NCBI GenBank assembly: GCA_900544195.1
Contig: UQUJ01000027.1
Location: 1-35,136, forward strand
Source: an uncultured Alistipes sp.
GTDB lineage: Bacteria > Bacteroidota > Bacteroidia > Bacteroidales > UBA932
Direction of reading: 5' to 3'
DNA length: 35,136 nucleotides
The stretch's first letter is position 1. Every line of letters starts with the position of its first letter. Made by a program: the position numbers and the translations under genes. Below the pieces are notes generated by a model. The model was not told the DNA's origin. It worked only from the letters and a program-made list of their open reading frames with translations, and made no database searches. Below are positions 15,278-23,418 of the stretch, in pieces.

Positions 15278-15856
15278 ATGTTTTCAGAAAACATAAAAAA
15301 AACCGGATGTATTGAAGTCATTTGCGGCTCGATGTTCTCCGGCAAGACAGAAGAACTGATCCGCAGGATCCGGAGAGCCAAGTTCGCCAACCTCAGGATC
15401 GAGATCTTCAAGCCGACAATTGACACAAGATATTCCGAGGATGACGTGGTCTCCCATGATTTTCACAAGATCCCGTGCCATTCCGTGAAGGATCCGAAAG
15501 AGATGTTGAACATCGGTCCGGAAGTCCAGGTGGTGGGAATAGACGAGGCCCAGTTCTACGACATGTCGCTTGTGGATGTCGCACAGAAACTCGCCGACCG
15601 TGGGGTTCGCGTGATCATAGCCGGCCTTGACACCGATTTCCTCGGTAAGCCTTTCGGCCCCATGCCTTACCTTATGGCTGTAGCTGAGGAAGTCCGTAAG
15701 GTACATGCCATCTGCGTCAGGTGCGGCAATCTCGCAAATCACTCCCACAGACTGTCCCACAGCACCGAGCTCGTGGTCCTTGGAGAGAAGGACGCCTACG
15801 AGCCGTTGTGCCGTGAATGTTACAACAAGGCGATCGCCGGGGAACGTGAGGCTTAG
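15278..15856 (+). CDS. tdk: Thymidine kinase
   Basis: 192 residues from the ATG at 15278 (MFSENIKKTGCIEV). The frame is open for 40 residues further upstream, but that part overlaps the promoter box and has no family sequence. Type II thymidine kinase phosphorylates thymidine in the salvage pathway. The P-loop GSMFSGKT is at residues 17-24, the catalytic Glu is in GIDEAQFYD, and the zinc-binding cysteines are in CVRCGN and the final CREC. The lasso-domain residues before the second Cys pair are present. Its TAG stop overlaps the stop codon of recA on the other strand. Confidence 0.95.
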   Translation: MFSENIKKTGCIEVICGSMFSGKTEELIRRIRRAKFANLRIEIFKPTIDTRYSEDDVVSHDFHKIPCHSVKDPKEMLNIGPEVQVVGIDEAQFYDMSLVDVAQKLADRGVRVIIAGLDTDFLGKPFGPMPYLMAVAEEVRKVHAICVRCGNLANHSHRLSHSTELVVLGEKDAYEPLCRECYNKAIAGEREA

Positions 15857-16881
15857 TCCTTCACGTTCTTCAAAGCCTCGCGTACCTTTGCCTCGATCTC
15901 GTCGCAGAGTTCCTGGTTGTCCTTGAGAAGCTGCTTGGTGGCCTCGCGTCCCTGGGCCAGTTTCTGGTCGCCGTAGCTGAACCATGAGCCGCTTTTGCCC
16001 ACGATGCCATATTCAACGCCAAGGTCAAGGATCTCGCCGGCGTGGGAGATGCCCTCACCGAACACGATGTCGAACTCGGCCTTCTTGAAAGGCGGAGCCA
16101 TCTTGTTCTTCACCACCTTGACGCGGGTGCGGTTGCCGAGTGCCTCGTCGCCGTCCTTGAGCTGGGTGGTCTTGCGCACGTCTATGCGGACTGAGGCGTA
16201 GAACTTCAAAGCGTTTCCACCGGTCGTGGTCTCCGGGTTGCCGAACATCACGCCGATCTTCTCCCTCAGCTGGTTGATGAATATGCAGCAGGTGTTCGTC
16301 TTGGAGATGTTCGCCGTCAGCTTCCTCAGCGCCTGGCTCATAAGCCTTGCCTGGAGGCCGACCTTGTTGTCACCCATCTCGCCCTCGATCTCGGCTTTCG
16401 GAGTCAGCGCGGCGACAGAGTCAACCACCACAATGTCAATGGCTCCCGAACGGATCAGGTTGTCGGCGATCTCAAGCGCCTGTTCGCCGTTGTCTGGCTG
16501 TGAGATGAGCAAAGTCTCAAGGTTAACCCCCAGAGCCTTCGCGTAAGTTCTGTCGAATGCGTGCTCCGCGTCGATCATCGCCGCGATGCCGCCTTGTTTC
16601 TGCGCCTCCGCGATCGCGTGGATCGCCAGAGTGGTCTTACCGCTGGATTCCGGACCGTAGATCTCCACGATCCTTCCGCGCGGATAACCTCCGATTCCAA
16701 GCGCGTGGTCAAGCGCGACGGAACCGCTCGGAATGACCTGCACGTCCCATTGTGGCTGTTCCCCCAGCTTCATGATCGTTCCTTTCCCGTAGTCTTTCTC
16801 AATCTTGTCGATCGTGGCCTGCAGCGCCTTGAGTTTGGCGGCGCCGGTGTCTGTGGCCTTAGCCTCTACCTCTTTTGCCAT
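15853..16881 (-). CDS. recA: Recombinase RecA
   Basis: 342 residues from the ATG at 16881 (MAKEVEAKATD). The open frame continues upstream for more than 300 residues, but only because it runs antisense through rlmN; that part is not RecA. RecA forms filaments on single-stranded DNA for homologous recombination and, where present, SOS induction. The Walker A motif GPESSGKT is at residues 76-83, the Walker B region is in IDIVVVDSVAALTPKAEIEGE, and loops L1/L2 include MGDNKVGLQARLMSQALRKLT and GGNALKFYASVR. The C-terminus is acidic, as usual. recX lies about 3.6 kb away on the other strand instead of directly downstream. Confidence 0.98.
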   Translation of the reverse strand: MAKEVEAKATDTGAAKLKALQATIDKIEKDYGKGTIMKLGEQPQWDVQVIPSGSVALDHALGIGGYPRGRIVEIYGPESSGKTTLAIHAIAEAQKQGGIAAMIDAEHAFDRTYAKALGVNLETLLISQPDNGEQALEIADNLIRSGAIDIVVVDSVAALTPKAEIEGEMGDNKVGLQARLMSQALRKLTANISKTNTCCIFINQLREKIGVMFGNPETTTGGNALKFYASVRIDVRKTTQLKDGDEALGNRTRVKVVKNKMAPPFKKAEFDIVFGEGISHAGEILDLGVEYGIVGKSGSWFSYGDQKLAQGREATKQLLKDNQELCDEIEAKVREALKNVKD

Positions 16882-16936
16882 AATGTTAAAATAATGTTGT
16901 TTGTTGTTTTTGGGCGAAAAGATGTCGCCTTTGTGA

Positions 16937-16944
16937 CAAAGATA
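16937..16944 (-). promoter_or_regulatory. -7 box of the recA promoter
   Basis: TATCTTTG on the minus strand matches TAnnTTTG, 56 nt before the recA ATG. I see no LexA-like palindrome around it. Consistent with this, many Bacteroidota do not use canonical LexA control. Confidence 0.5.
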
Positions 16945-16977
16945 TAAAATTACGTCCAATCCGGCGTTATTTTTCAT

Positions 16978-16985
16978 TAAATTTG
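16978..16985 (+). promoter_or_regulatory. -7 box of the rlmN promoter
   Basis: TAAATTTG matches TAnnTTTG, 25 nt before the rlmN ATG, which predicts a leader of under 20 nt. It opposes the recA box 33 nt away. Confidence 0.5.
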
Positions 16986-17010
16986 TAGTAGGAAAATAAA
17001 CTCTTGGAAT

Positions 17011-18030
17011 ATGCGTGAGCAACTGCTTGGTAAGACTCCTGTCGAATTGAAGGATATAGCTTTGAAAGTCGGTCTGCCTGCCTTTACCGGCAAGCAGATC
17101 GCTCAGTGGATGTACGGCCGGAAGGTCCGGAGCATCGATGAGATGACCAACATCTCGAAAGCCGGACGCGAAAGGCTGAAGGAGGAATATTCCCTCGGCG
17201 TGACCTTGCCTTCGACCTGCCAGGTCTCTTCGGACGGCACGAAGAAATACCTTTTCCCGGTGGGTGAGGGCAACGCCGTAGAGGCGGTGATGATCCCCGA
17301 CGAGGACAGGAAGACCCTCTGTGTCTCCTCGCAGGCCGGCTGCCGGATGGGCTGCAAGTTCTGCATGACAGGACGGCAGGGATTCCATGGCAACCTCACA
17401 GTGGCGGACATCCTTTCCCAGTTCATCGCCATCGACGAGGCCGCGGAGCTGACGAACGCCGTCTTTATGGGAATGGGCGAGCCTCTGGACAACTTCGGCA
17501 ATGTGATGAGGGCGATCGAGGTGCTGACCTCCGACTGGGGATTCGGCTGGAGCCCTAAGCGTGTCACCCTTTCGACCATCGGAGTCCTTCCGAACCTGAG
17601 GAAATACCTCGAATCCACCCGCTGCCACCTCGCCGTCAGCCTCCACAACCCGTTCCCGGACGAAAGGGCGGAGATGATGCCGGTGCAGAAAGCGTGGCCG
17701 GTGCAGGAAGTGATCGAGATGATCCGTGAATATGACTTCACAGGCCAGCGCCGTGTGAGCTTTGAATATACTATGTTCGCCGGCCTGAACGATGACAAGC
17801 GCCATGCCGACGCGCTTATCCGGCTGCTTCGCGGACTGGAGTGCAGGGTCAACCTGATCCGCTTCCACAAGATTCCGGACGCTCCGTTCGAGACGACTCC
17901 GCAGATCATTATGGAACGCTTCAGGGACAGGCTCTCAAACCACGGAATCACCTGCACGATAAGGGCTTCCAGAGGAGAGGATATTCTTGCCGCATGTGGG
18001 ATGCTGGCCGGGGAACACAGTAGGAAATGA
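17011..18030 (+). CDS. rlmN: 23S rRNA/tRNA adenine-C2 methyltransferase (radical SAM)
   Basis: 339 residues. RlmN methylates C2 of A2503 in 23S rRNA and of A37 in some tRNAs. The radical-SAM cluster cysteines are C111-x3-C115-x2-C118 (CRMGCKFC). The methyl-carrying cysteine is near the C-terminus (Cys329, in ILAACGML), and GMGEPLDN (SAM-binding GGE-like motif) and the N-terminal accessory domain (about 1-95) are present. It is divergent from recA and followed after 19 nt by the patatin gene, so it may head an operon of rlmN, the patatin gene and recX. Confidence 0.96.
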   Translation: MREQLLGKTPVELKDIALKVGLPAFTGKQIAQWMYGRKVRSIDEMTNISKAGRERLKEEYSLGVTLPSTCQVSSDGTKKYLFPVGEGNAVEAVMIPDEDRKTLCVSSQAGCRMGCKFCMTGRQGFHGNLTVADILSQFIAIDEAAELTNAVFMGMGEPLDNFGNVMRAIEVLTSDWGFGWSPKRVTLSTIGVLPNLRKYLESTRCHLAVSLHNPFPDERAEMMPVQKAWPVQEVIEMIREYDFTGQRRVSFEYTMFAGLNDDKRHADALIRLLRGLECRVNLIRFHKIPDAPFETTPQIIMERFRDRLSNHGITCTIRASRGEDILAACGMLAGEHSRK

Positions 18031-18049
18031 ATATGGCAAATAACGTTCA

Positions 18050-20473
18050 ATGACTATGGGAACGAGAACAAGATTGATTTTCACATCACTGGCCGTGATG
18101 GTCTCCTTGACGGCCTTGGCGGAATCCAGGTCTCAGCATTCGGTGCTGGATGACAGGAGGGAGGCCGCTGATCTGAGGGTTGAGGTGATCCGGCATAAAC
18201 TGGACTCCATAAGGCGTTTCAGACATCGTCCGACCGTCGCCCTTGTGCTGAGCGGAGGCGGAGCCAAAGGGGCGGCTCATGTGGGCGTGATAAAGTATCT
18301 GGATTCAATCGGAATGCCGGTTGACATCGTGATGGGTACCAGCATGGGCGGCCTTGTGGGCGGAATCTATGCCCTTGGCTACAATGCCGAGCAGCTTGAC
18401 ACCCTGATCCGGAGCATAGACTGGGACCAGGCCTTGAGCGACCGTGTGCCGAGGGACTACCTGTCCTATTCCTCAATCAAATACAAGGAGAAATATGTCC
18501 TGTCCTTCCCGTTCTTTTATGACAAGGATGAGTACTTGCAGATGAAGGACGCCGACGGTCGGTACGCAAGAAGGGTCGAGGACATCCACTTCGGCGCGGG
18601 GGGAGCCGACGCCACGAACATGGTCAAGGACAACCTTCTGGGGAGCCTTCCGTCCGGAATGGTCTATGGCCAGAATGTCAACAACATATTCAGCTCGCTT
18701 TCCGTCGGTTATCAGGATGTGACTGATTTCTATGACCTTCCGATTCCGTTTCTTTGCGTGGCGACCGACCTCGTGTCCGGTACCGCCAAGATCTGGACCG
18801 AGGGCAAACTCAACACGGCTCTCCGTTCCACGATGTCGATTCCGGGACTCTTCGCCCCTGTCAGGGTCGGCGGCATGGTGTTGGTTGACGGCGGCATGAG
18901 GAACAACTACCCGACAGACCTTGCCAAGAAGGTCGGGGCTGACATCGTGATCGGTGTCAATCTTTCCAGTGGCTACAAGGGCTACAACGAGATCAATAAT
19001 CTTGCTGACATCATCAACACCGGCATCGACATGTTGGGGCGCACCTCTTTCGAGTCCAACATAGACATCCCGGATGTCAACATCAAGCCTGACCTGCACG
19101 AGTACAATATGCTCAGCTTCGACGAACGCAGCATTGACACCATCATCAACAGGGGCTACCAGGCCGCCTTGGCCGTCGCTGACAAGCTTGACTCGCTGAA
19201 GAAGGTCGTCGGGTCTGACAGGACTGTCATAAGCAACGATCCGGCTGATGACATCAGGGTAAGGAAAGTGCTTGTGTCGGGAGTTGAGATCGCCGGAGTA
19301 AATGACAGGGAAAGTCTTTACCTGATGAACAAGATCAAGATCGGGGCTGGCTCCAGGATGGGCAATCAGGAAATCGAGGATGCCGTGGCCACAATCTTCG
19401 GCACTAACGCGTTTGACTATGTGAACTATGAACTGCTTGGAGACGAGGAACCTTATAGGCTGAGGTTCAACTGCAAGAAGGGTCCTGTCTGCCAGCTTGG
19501 TCTTGGCGGACGTTTCGACACGGAGGAGATTGTGTCGGTGCTGGTCAATCTGGGCTGGGGAGTCCACAAGATCCAGGGCTCGTCACTGGATTTCACCGGC
19601 AAGGTGGGAACCAATCCGAACGCCAGCGTGACATATTCCTACATCTCGCCGAAAGGAATGTCGTTCAATGTGCTGGCTGGGGTCAGGTACACTGACAGGA
19701 ACACGTTCAGCATCGGAGACAACAGGTTCAGGATCAACTTTCTGGATGTGCGGCAGGAGGTATTTCTGTCCAACATCACATGGTCCACTTTCTATCTGAA
19801 GACAGGTTTCAGGAACGACTACTACAACGTCAATTCATTGATGGCCGAGCAGTCGTTCGGAGACTACGATGTCAACCAACTGTCAAATGATTATGTGACA
19901 TTCTTCATCGATGCCCGCAAGGACTCGTTCGACAACGCCTACATCCCGACAAAAGGGAAGTCTTTCGGCCTCTCCTACGATTGGGTCTTCGGTGGCGGGC
20001 CGCAGAAATTCAATAACTTCCATGCTTTGACATTGGATGCCAAACAGGTTGTGGGCGGTGACAGGTTCGCGTTTATCCCGTCTTTGAACATCCGTTACCT
20101 GCTCGGCGACGAGGTTCCGGTGCCTTTCACCAACACGATCGGCGGCAGCATGGCCGGCCGGTATCTAGACCAGCAGATCCCGTTCATCGGAATCAACAAT
20201 GCCGCGGCCATGCAGAAGATTCTCGGTGTGGCCAGGGCTGACTGGCGCTGGAAGCTGTTCAAGAACAACTACCTGTCGGCGATCGCCAACTTTGCCTTGT
20301 CCTGCGACGAGATCTCCGCTTTCAAGAATTTGGACGAGGATGTGGCCGGATATCTGGGCTGTGGCCTTCAGTACACCTACAACTCGATCGTGGGACCGAT
20401 CAGCCTGAATGCGCACTGGTCAAACTACACGCACAAAGTGGGGCTGTACCTGAGCCTTGGATTTGATTTTTAG
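18050..20473 (+). CDS. Patatin-like phospholipase with C-terminal outer-membrane barrel
   Basis: 807 residues with a signal peptide (hydrophobic about 5-25, ending ALAES). The patatin domain (about 62-330) has the oxyanion motif SGGGAKG, the nucleophile Ser98 in GTSMG and the partner Asp280 in DGGMRNN, so the Ser/Asp dyad is intact. A POTRA-like segment (about 400-475) follows, then a beta-rich C-terminal region (about 480-807) ending in Leu-Gly-Phe-Asp-Phe, a typical outer-membrane barrel ending with a terminal aromatic. The architecture is like PlpD and FplA (type Vd autotransporters), in which the barrel anchors or exports a phospholipase A1. In Bacteroidota the patatin domain may stay in the periplasm or face outwards; substrate and side are unknown. 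recX starts 5 nt after the stop. Confidence 0.9.
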   Translation: MTMGTRTRLIFTSLAVMVSLTALAESRSQHSVLDDRREAADLRVEVIRHKLDSIRRFRHRPTVALVLSGGGAKGAAHVGVIKYLDSIGMPVDIVMGTSMGGLVGGIYALGYNAEQLDTLIRSIDWDQALSDRVPRDYLSYSSIKYKEKYVLSFPFFYDKDEYLQMKDADGRYARRVEDIHFGAGGADATNMVKDNLLGSLPSGMVYGQNVNNIFSSLSVGYQDVTDFYDLPIPFLCVATDLVSGTAKIWTEGKLNTALRSTMSIPGLFAPVRVGGMVLVDGGMRNNYPTDLAKKVGADIVIGVNLSSGYKGYNEINNLADIINTGIDMLGRTSFESNIDIPDVNIKPDLHEYNMLSFDERSIDTIINRGYQAALAVADKLDSLKKVVGSDRTVISNDPADDIRVRKVLVSGVEIAGVNDRESLYLMNKIKIGAGSRMGNQEIEDAVATIFGTNAFDYVNYELLGDEEPYRLRFNCKKGPVCQLGLGGRFDTEEIVSVLVNLGWGVHKIQGSSLDFTGKVGTNPNASVTYSYISPKGMSFNVLAGVRYTDRNTFSIGDNRFRINFLDVRQEVFLSNITWSTFYLKTGFRNDYYNVNSLMAEQSFGDYDVNQLSNDYVTFFIDARKDSFDNAYIPTKGKSFGLSYDWVFGGGPQKFNNFHALTLDAKQVVGGDRFAFIPSLNIRYLLGDEVPVPFTNTIGGSMAGRYLDQQIPFIGINNAAAMQKILGVARADWRWKLFKNNYLSAIANFALSCDEISAFKNLDEDVAGYLGCGLQYTYNSIVGPISLNAHWSNYTHKVGLYLSLGFDF

Positions 20474-20477
20474 GAAT

Positions 20478-20942
20478 ATGGATGATTTCGCGAAAATGCT
20501 GGACACGCTTCAGGCCCAATGTGTCAAGAGGGAATATTGCCGCTCGGACATATTCAGAAAGGCTTTGACCGCCTTTGATGGGGATAAGGATGCCGCGGAG
20601 AGATTGGTCGCGTCGCTTGTCGAGGATCGTTTTGTCGATGATTCGAGATATGCCGCCGCGTTCGCGAGGGAGAAGGCCCGCCTGTCGGGTTGGGGTCCTG
20701 TGAAGATCTCTTTCGCGCTCACAGCCAAAGGAATATCCAAGGCCGTGGTCTCGGAGGCTTTGAAGGAGGTTGATCCCGATGAGGCCGACAGCAGGATGGT
20801 CTCGGTGCTTGAGGCAAGGTACCGTGCGCTGAAGGGAGATCCGCAGGAGAAGTTCAAACTGATCAAATTCGGGTTGACAAGAGGCTATGAATATGAAAAG
20901 ATAGCCCCCGTGGTGGATGAGATTCTGAAGAAGAATAGTTAA
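20478..20942 (+). CDS. recX: RecA regulatory protein RecX
   Basis: 154 residues from the ATG at 20478. A TTG 21 nt upstream is in frame but overlaps the patatin gene. RecX binds RecA filaments and limits their growth. Helical three-helix repeats are visible: a first repeat with CVKREYCRSDIFRKAL, the diagnostic LVEDRFVDDSRYAAAFAREKARLSGWGPVKISFALTAKGIS, and a last repeat with LIKFGLTRGYEYEKIAPVVDEIL. It lies downstream of the patatin gene, apparently in the same operon, while recA is on the opposite strand. The TAA stop overlaps a TAnnTTTG box that may serve purC. Confidence 0.9.
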   Translation: MDDFAKMLDTLQAQCVKREYCRSDIFRKALTAFDGDKDAAERLVASLVEDRFVDDSRYAAAFAREKARLSGWGPVKISFALTAKGISKAVVSEALKEVDPDEADSRMVSVLEARYRALKGDPQEKFKLIKFGLTRGYEYEKIAPVVDEILKKNS

Positions 20943-20947
20943 ATTTG
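20940..20947 (+). promoter_or_regulatory. Putative -7 box of the purC promoter
   Basis: TAAATTTG overlaps the recX stop codon (TAA at 20940-20942) and lies 75 nt before the purC start. No clear -33 TTTG is present. Confidence 0.4.
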
Positions 20948-21022
20948 CGGTTTGGAAAGGCGAGGCGTGTGCCTTCGCTTATTCAGGACACGTGGTAGTA
21001 AGTCGAACTTAATTCAATTGAT

Positions 21023-21964
21023 ATGAAAGCGATTGTTAAAACCGATTTCAACTTGCCGGGACAGGTTGGAAAGTATGTCGGTAAGGTACGTGATGTCTAT
21101 GACATTGACGGAAAGTATCTCGTTATGGTTGTTACGGACAGGATCTCAGCGTTTGATGTGGTCCTGCCGGAAGGGGTTCCCTACAAGGGACAGGTGCTGA
21201 ACCGCATAGCGGCCAAATTTCTGGACGCCACGGCCGACATCCTTCCGAACTGGAAGGTGGCCGTGCCGGATCCGGCTGTCACCATCGGCCACAAGTGTGA
21301 GCCTTTCAAGGTTGAGATGGTCATCCGCGGCTACCTCGCCGGACATGCCTGGAGGGAGTACAAGGCTGGAAAGAGGACGATCTGCGGTGTGGCGATGCCG
21401 GACGGGATGGTCGAGAACCAGAAGTTCCCTGAGCCGCTTGTGACCCCGACCTCAAAGGCCGCCGAGGGACACGACGAGGACATCTCCAAGGAGGAGATCA
21501 TCGCCCAGGGACTTGTCGGACGAGAGGATTACGAGAAGCTTGAGGCTTACACAAGGGCCATCTACAAGCGTGGATGCGAGATAGCGGCACAGCACGGACT
21601 GATTCTGGTGGACACCAAGTACGAGTTCGGCAAGAAGGACGGTCAGATCTATCTGATGGACGAGGTGCACACTCCGGACTCCTCACGTTATTTCTACGCC
21701 GAGGGCTACGAGGAGAGGCTCGCCAGAGGTGAGCATCAGAAGCAGCTTTCCAAGGAGTTTGTCCGTGAGTGGCTGATGGCCAACGGTTTCCAGGGACAGG
21801 AAGGACAGAAGGTTCCGGAGATGACTCCTGAGGTTGTGGCCGGGATCTCGGACCGTTACATCGAACTCTACGAGCACATCACCGGCGACAAGTTCGAGAA
21901 GACTGAATATTCCGCCGAAGCCATCGAGGCCAATGTCAAGGCTTGCCTTGAGGGACTGAAATAA
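21023..21964 (+). CDS. purC: SAICAR synthase
   Basis: 313 residues, the longer form of the enzyme. PurC joins CAIR and L-aspartate with ATP to make SAICAR in purine biosynthesis. The N-terminal GKVRDVYDIDGKYLVMVVTDRISAFDVVLPEGVPYKGQVLNRI is the family signature. Also present are VEMVIRGYLAGHAWREY, the SAICAR synthetase signature LILVDTKYEFGKKDGQIYLMDEVHTPDSSRY and a C-terminal helical region. The 80 bp upstream, after recX, holds a possible promoter box. A REP-like cluster follows the stop. Confidence 0.96.
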   Translation: MKAIVKTDFNLPGQVGKYVGKVRDVYDIDGKYLVMVVTDRISAFDVVLPEGVPYKGQVLNRIAAKFLDATADILPNWKVAVPDPAVTIGHKCEPFKVEMVIRGYLAGHAWREYKAGKRTICGVAMPDGMVENQKFPEPLVTPTSKAAEGHDEDISKEEIIAQGLVGREDYEKLEAYTRAIYKRGCEIAAQHGLILVDTKYEFGKKDGQIYLMDEVHTPDSSRYFYAEGYEERLARGEHQKQLSKEFVREWLMANGFQGQEGQKVPEMTPEVVAGISDRYIELYEHITGDKFEKTEYSAEAIEANVKACLEGLK

Positions 21965-21966
21965 GA

Positions 21967-22046
21967 AGGTCGCTTCGATGCTTCGACAAGTTCAGCAACC
22001 ACAGCAGCCACAGGCTCATCGACTGGATCCTGAGCTTGTCGAAGAG
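21967..22046. repeat. REP-like cluster D
   Basis: CTTCGACAAGTTCAG at 21981-21995 and the inverted CTGAGCTTGTCGAAG at 22030-22044 lie between purC and the GNAT-like gene, with degenerate pieces around them. The second unit ends 12 nt before the start codon of the next gene, so it would lie in that gene's leader. Confidence 0.65.
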
Positions 22047-22056
22047 TCTTGAGACA

Positions 22057-22524
22057 ATGGACGGCCTGAAACGAATATACGCCCGCAACTGCGAGGTGAG
22101 AAGGATTGAAAGGGCGGTCGCCGAACCGTTCCTTCAATCCTTTCACCGTTTGGGCTACACCCGCTGCCGTCACCTCTACGGCCTGTACGTCAGACGGGGC
22201 GAAGATATTCCCTCAGGCACACTGGTCGCCGTCGCCGGGTTCTCCGCTCCGAGAATATGGCGCAAAGGCAACCGCGACATCCGCTCATGCGAATGGATCC
22301 GGTACGCCTCTCTGGAGGGAATAGGTGTCGATGGCGGCATGGGAAAACTCCTGAAGGCGTTCATCGGGGACGTGAGGCCGGACGACGTGATGAGCTATGC
22401 CGACGCCTCGTGGTCGGACGGGGATGTCTATCGGAGACTTGGCTTCACCGAGGAGGATGCGAAGATATTCCCGGATGGAAGCAAAAGTTTGAAATTCAGA
22501 TTGAAACTTATTGAATATGAGTAG
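22057..22524 (+). CDS. GNAT-like protein, Mom/phage-associated type
   Basis: 155 residues from the ATG at 22057. A TTG start 21 nt earlier would lie inside the REP unit and is unlikely. The pattern is that of a small acetyltransferase-fold protein: a variable N-terminus with several cysteines and YGLYVRRGE, a strand and turn around VAVAGFSAPRIW, then CEWIRYASLEGIGVDGGMGKLLKAFI and SYADASWSDGDVYRRLGF. The Glu-x-x-Arg, GG-x-G/S-x-LL and Y-x-D...Y-x-x-LGF pattern recalls proteins related to phage Mu Mom and proteins found beside phage homing endonucleases. Substrate is unknown. Its stop overlaps the mtgA start by 8 bp, indicating coupling. Confidence 0.6.
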   Translation: MDGLKRIYARNCEVRRIERAVAEPFLQSFHRLGYTRCRHLYGLYVRRGEDIPSGTLVAVAGFSAPRIWRKGNRDIRSCEWIRYASLEGIGVDGGMGKLLKAFIGDVRPDDVMSYADASWSDGDVYRRLGFTEEDAKIFPDGSKSLKFRLKLIEYE

Positions 22525-23233
22525 AAAGGTGAAACGCACATTTCTTGGAAAGCTGTGGCGACTGATGTTCGTCAAGTTGCCTTTGGCCTTCTTTGCGCTC
22601 ACTTTTCTGTGGGTCTTGATTTTGAAATGGTGTCCTGTCTATGTCACTCCGTTGATGATCCAGCGTTCGATAGAGTACCGGGGCGACAAGGGTTTCCACA
22701 CCAGAAAGACTTGGACCCCCTATGAAAAGATTTCTCCGGAGATGGCACGCGCCGTGATCGCCAGTGAGGACAATCTGTTTGACAAGCATAATGGCTTCGA
22801 CTGGAAGGCTATCCGTCAGGCGCAAAAGGAATATGAAAGCGGCAAGCGTCGCCGGGGTGGCAGCACAATCTCCCAACAGACCGCCAAGAATGTCTTCCTG
22901 CTGCCCCGAAAATCCATGATCCGCAAAGGTTTCGAGGCCTATTTCACTGTCTTGATAGAGTCCCTTTGGGACAAGCGAAGAATCATGGAAGTCTATCTGA
23001 ATGTCGCAGAGATGGGCAAAGGAATATATGGTGTGGAAGCCGCAGCCGAGAATCATTTCGGCACGTCGGCCTCGAAGCTGACCCGCCGTCAGGCTTGTCT
23101 GATCGCAGCCTGTCTTCCGAATCCGATCAAACGGAACGCCGGGAAACCTTCCTCGTACATCAGCCGGCGCGCCTCCGACATCGCGTCCTTGGAATCCAAG
23201 ATCGGCTATCCGGATTGGGTCAACCACAAATGA
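22517..23233 (+). CDS. mtgA: Monofunctional peptidoglycan transglycosylase
   Basis: 238 residues from the ATG at 22517, which overlaps the end of the upstream gene. A TTG at 22511 is a less likely start. This GT51 enzyme polymerises lipid II into glycan strands at the outer face of the inner membrane. There is one N-terminal transmembrane helix (about 21-38), the catalytic Glu84-Asp85-x-x-Phe-x-x-His91 motif, and the GGSTISQQTAKN and RKGFEAYFTVLIE motifs. MEVYLNVAEMGKGIYGVEAAAENHFG is present, and no transpeptidase domain follows. The family's usual length is about 230-240 residues. Confidence 0.95.
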   Translation: MSRKVKRTFLGKLWRLMFVKLPLAFFALTFLWVLILKWCPVYVTPLMIQRSIEYRGDKGFHTRKTWTPYEKISPEMARAVIASEDNLFDKHNGFDWKAIRQAQKEYESGKRRRGGSTISQQTAKNVFLLPRKSMIRKGFEAYFTVLIESLWDKRRIMEVYLNVAEMGKGIYGVEAAAENHFGTSASKLTRRQACLIAACLPNPIKRNAGKPSSYISRRASDIASLESKIGYPDWVNHK

Positions 23234-23285
23234 TTATGAATGAATATGATTGTGTCGGCCGAGGTGAATTTCCGGGGTTTTTGCT

Positions 23286-23355
23286 ATATTTCCTCTAAAA
23301 AACTGTTTCTTTCTTATGTGACGGGCGTAATAATCGCAGATTTTATGTAAGTTTG
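23286..23355 (+). promoter_or_regulatory. Promoter-linked repeat element, copy 2 (upstream of the glycan operon)
   Basis: This 70-nt block ends in TAAGTTTG (23348-23355), a -7 box match, 64 nt before the epimerase start. It is about 94% identical to the reverse complement of 960-1031. Shared landmarks are TATATTTCCTCTAAAAA, CTGTTTCTTTCTTATG, ACGGGCGTAA and AATCGCAGATTTT. Sequence on both outer sides is unrelated. Confidence 0.6.
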
Positions 23356-23418
23356 TAAACTTTACGGAATGGCGGTCGAAGTGACCATAACGTTGACAAT
23401 TATAATAACTGATTTGAA

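Noticed and set aside
16882..17868. Continuation of the recA open frame by more than 300 residues
   Set aside because: It runs antisense through the well-supported rlmN gene and across both promoter boxes; RecA begins normally at 16881.
18473..19567. 364-codon minus-strand open frame
   Set aside because: Fully antisense to the patatin gene, whose motifs are intact. The composition is typical of a shadow frame in a GC-rich gene.
23234..23418. Invertible promoter of the Bacteroides capsule type
   Set aside because: I found no inverted-repeat pair flanking the promoter. The related element at 960-1031 is a distant second copy, not a nearby invertase site.
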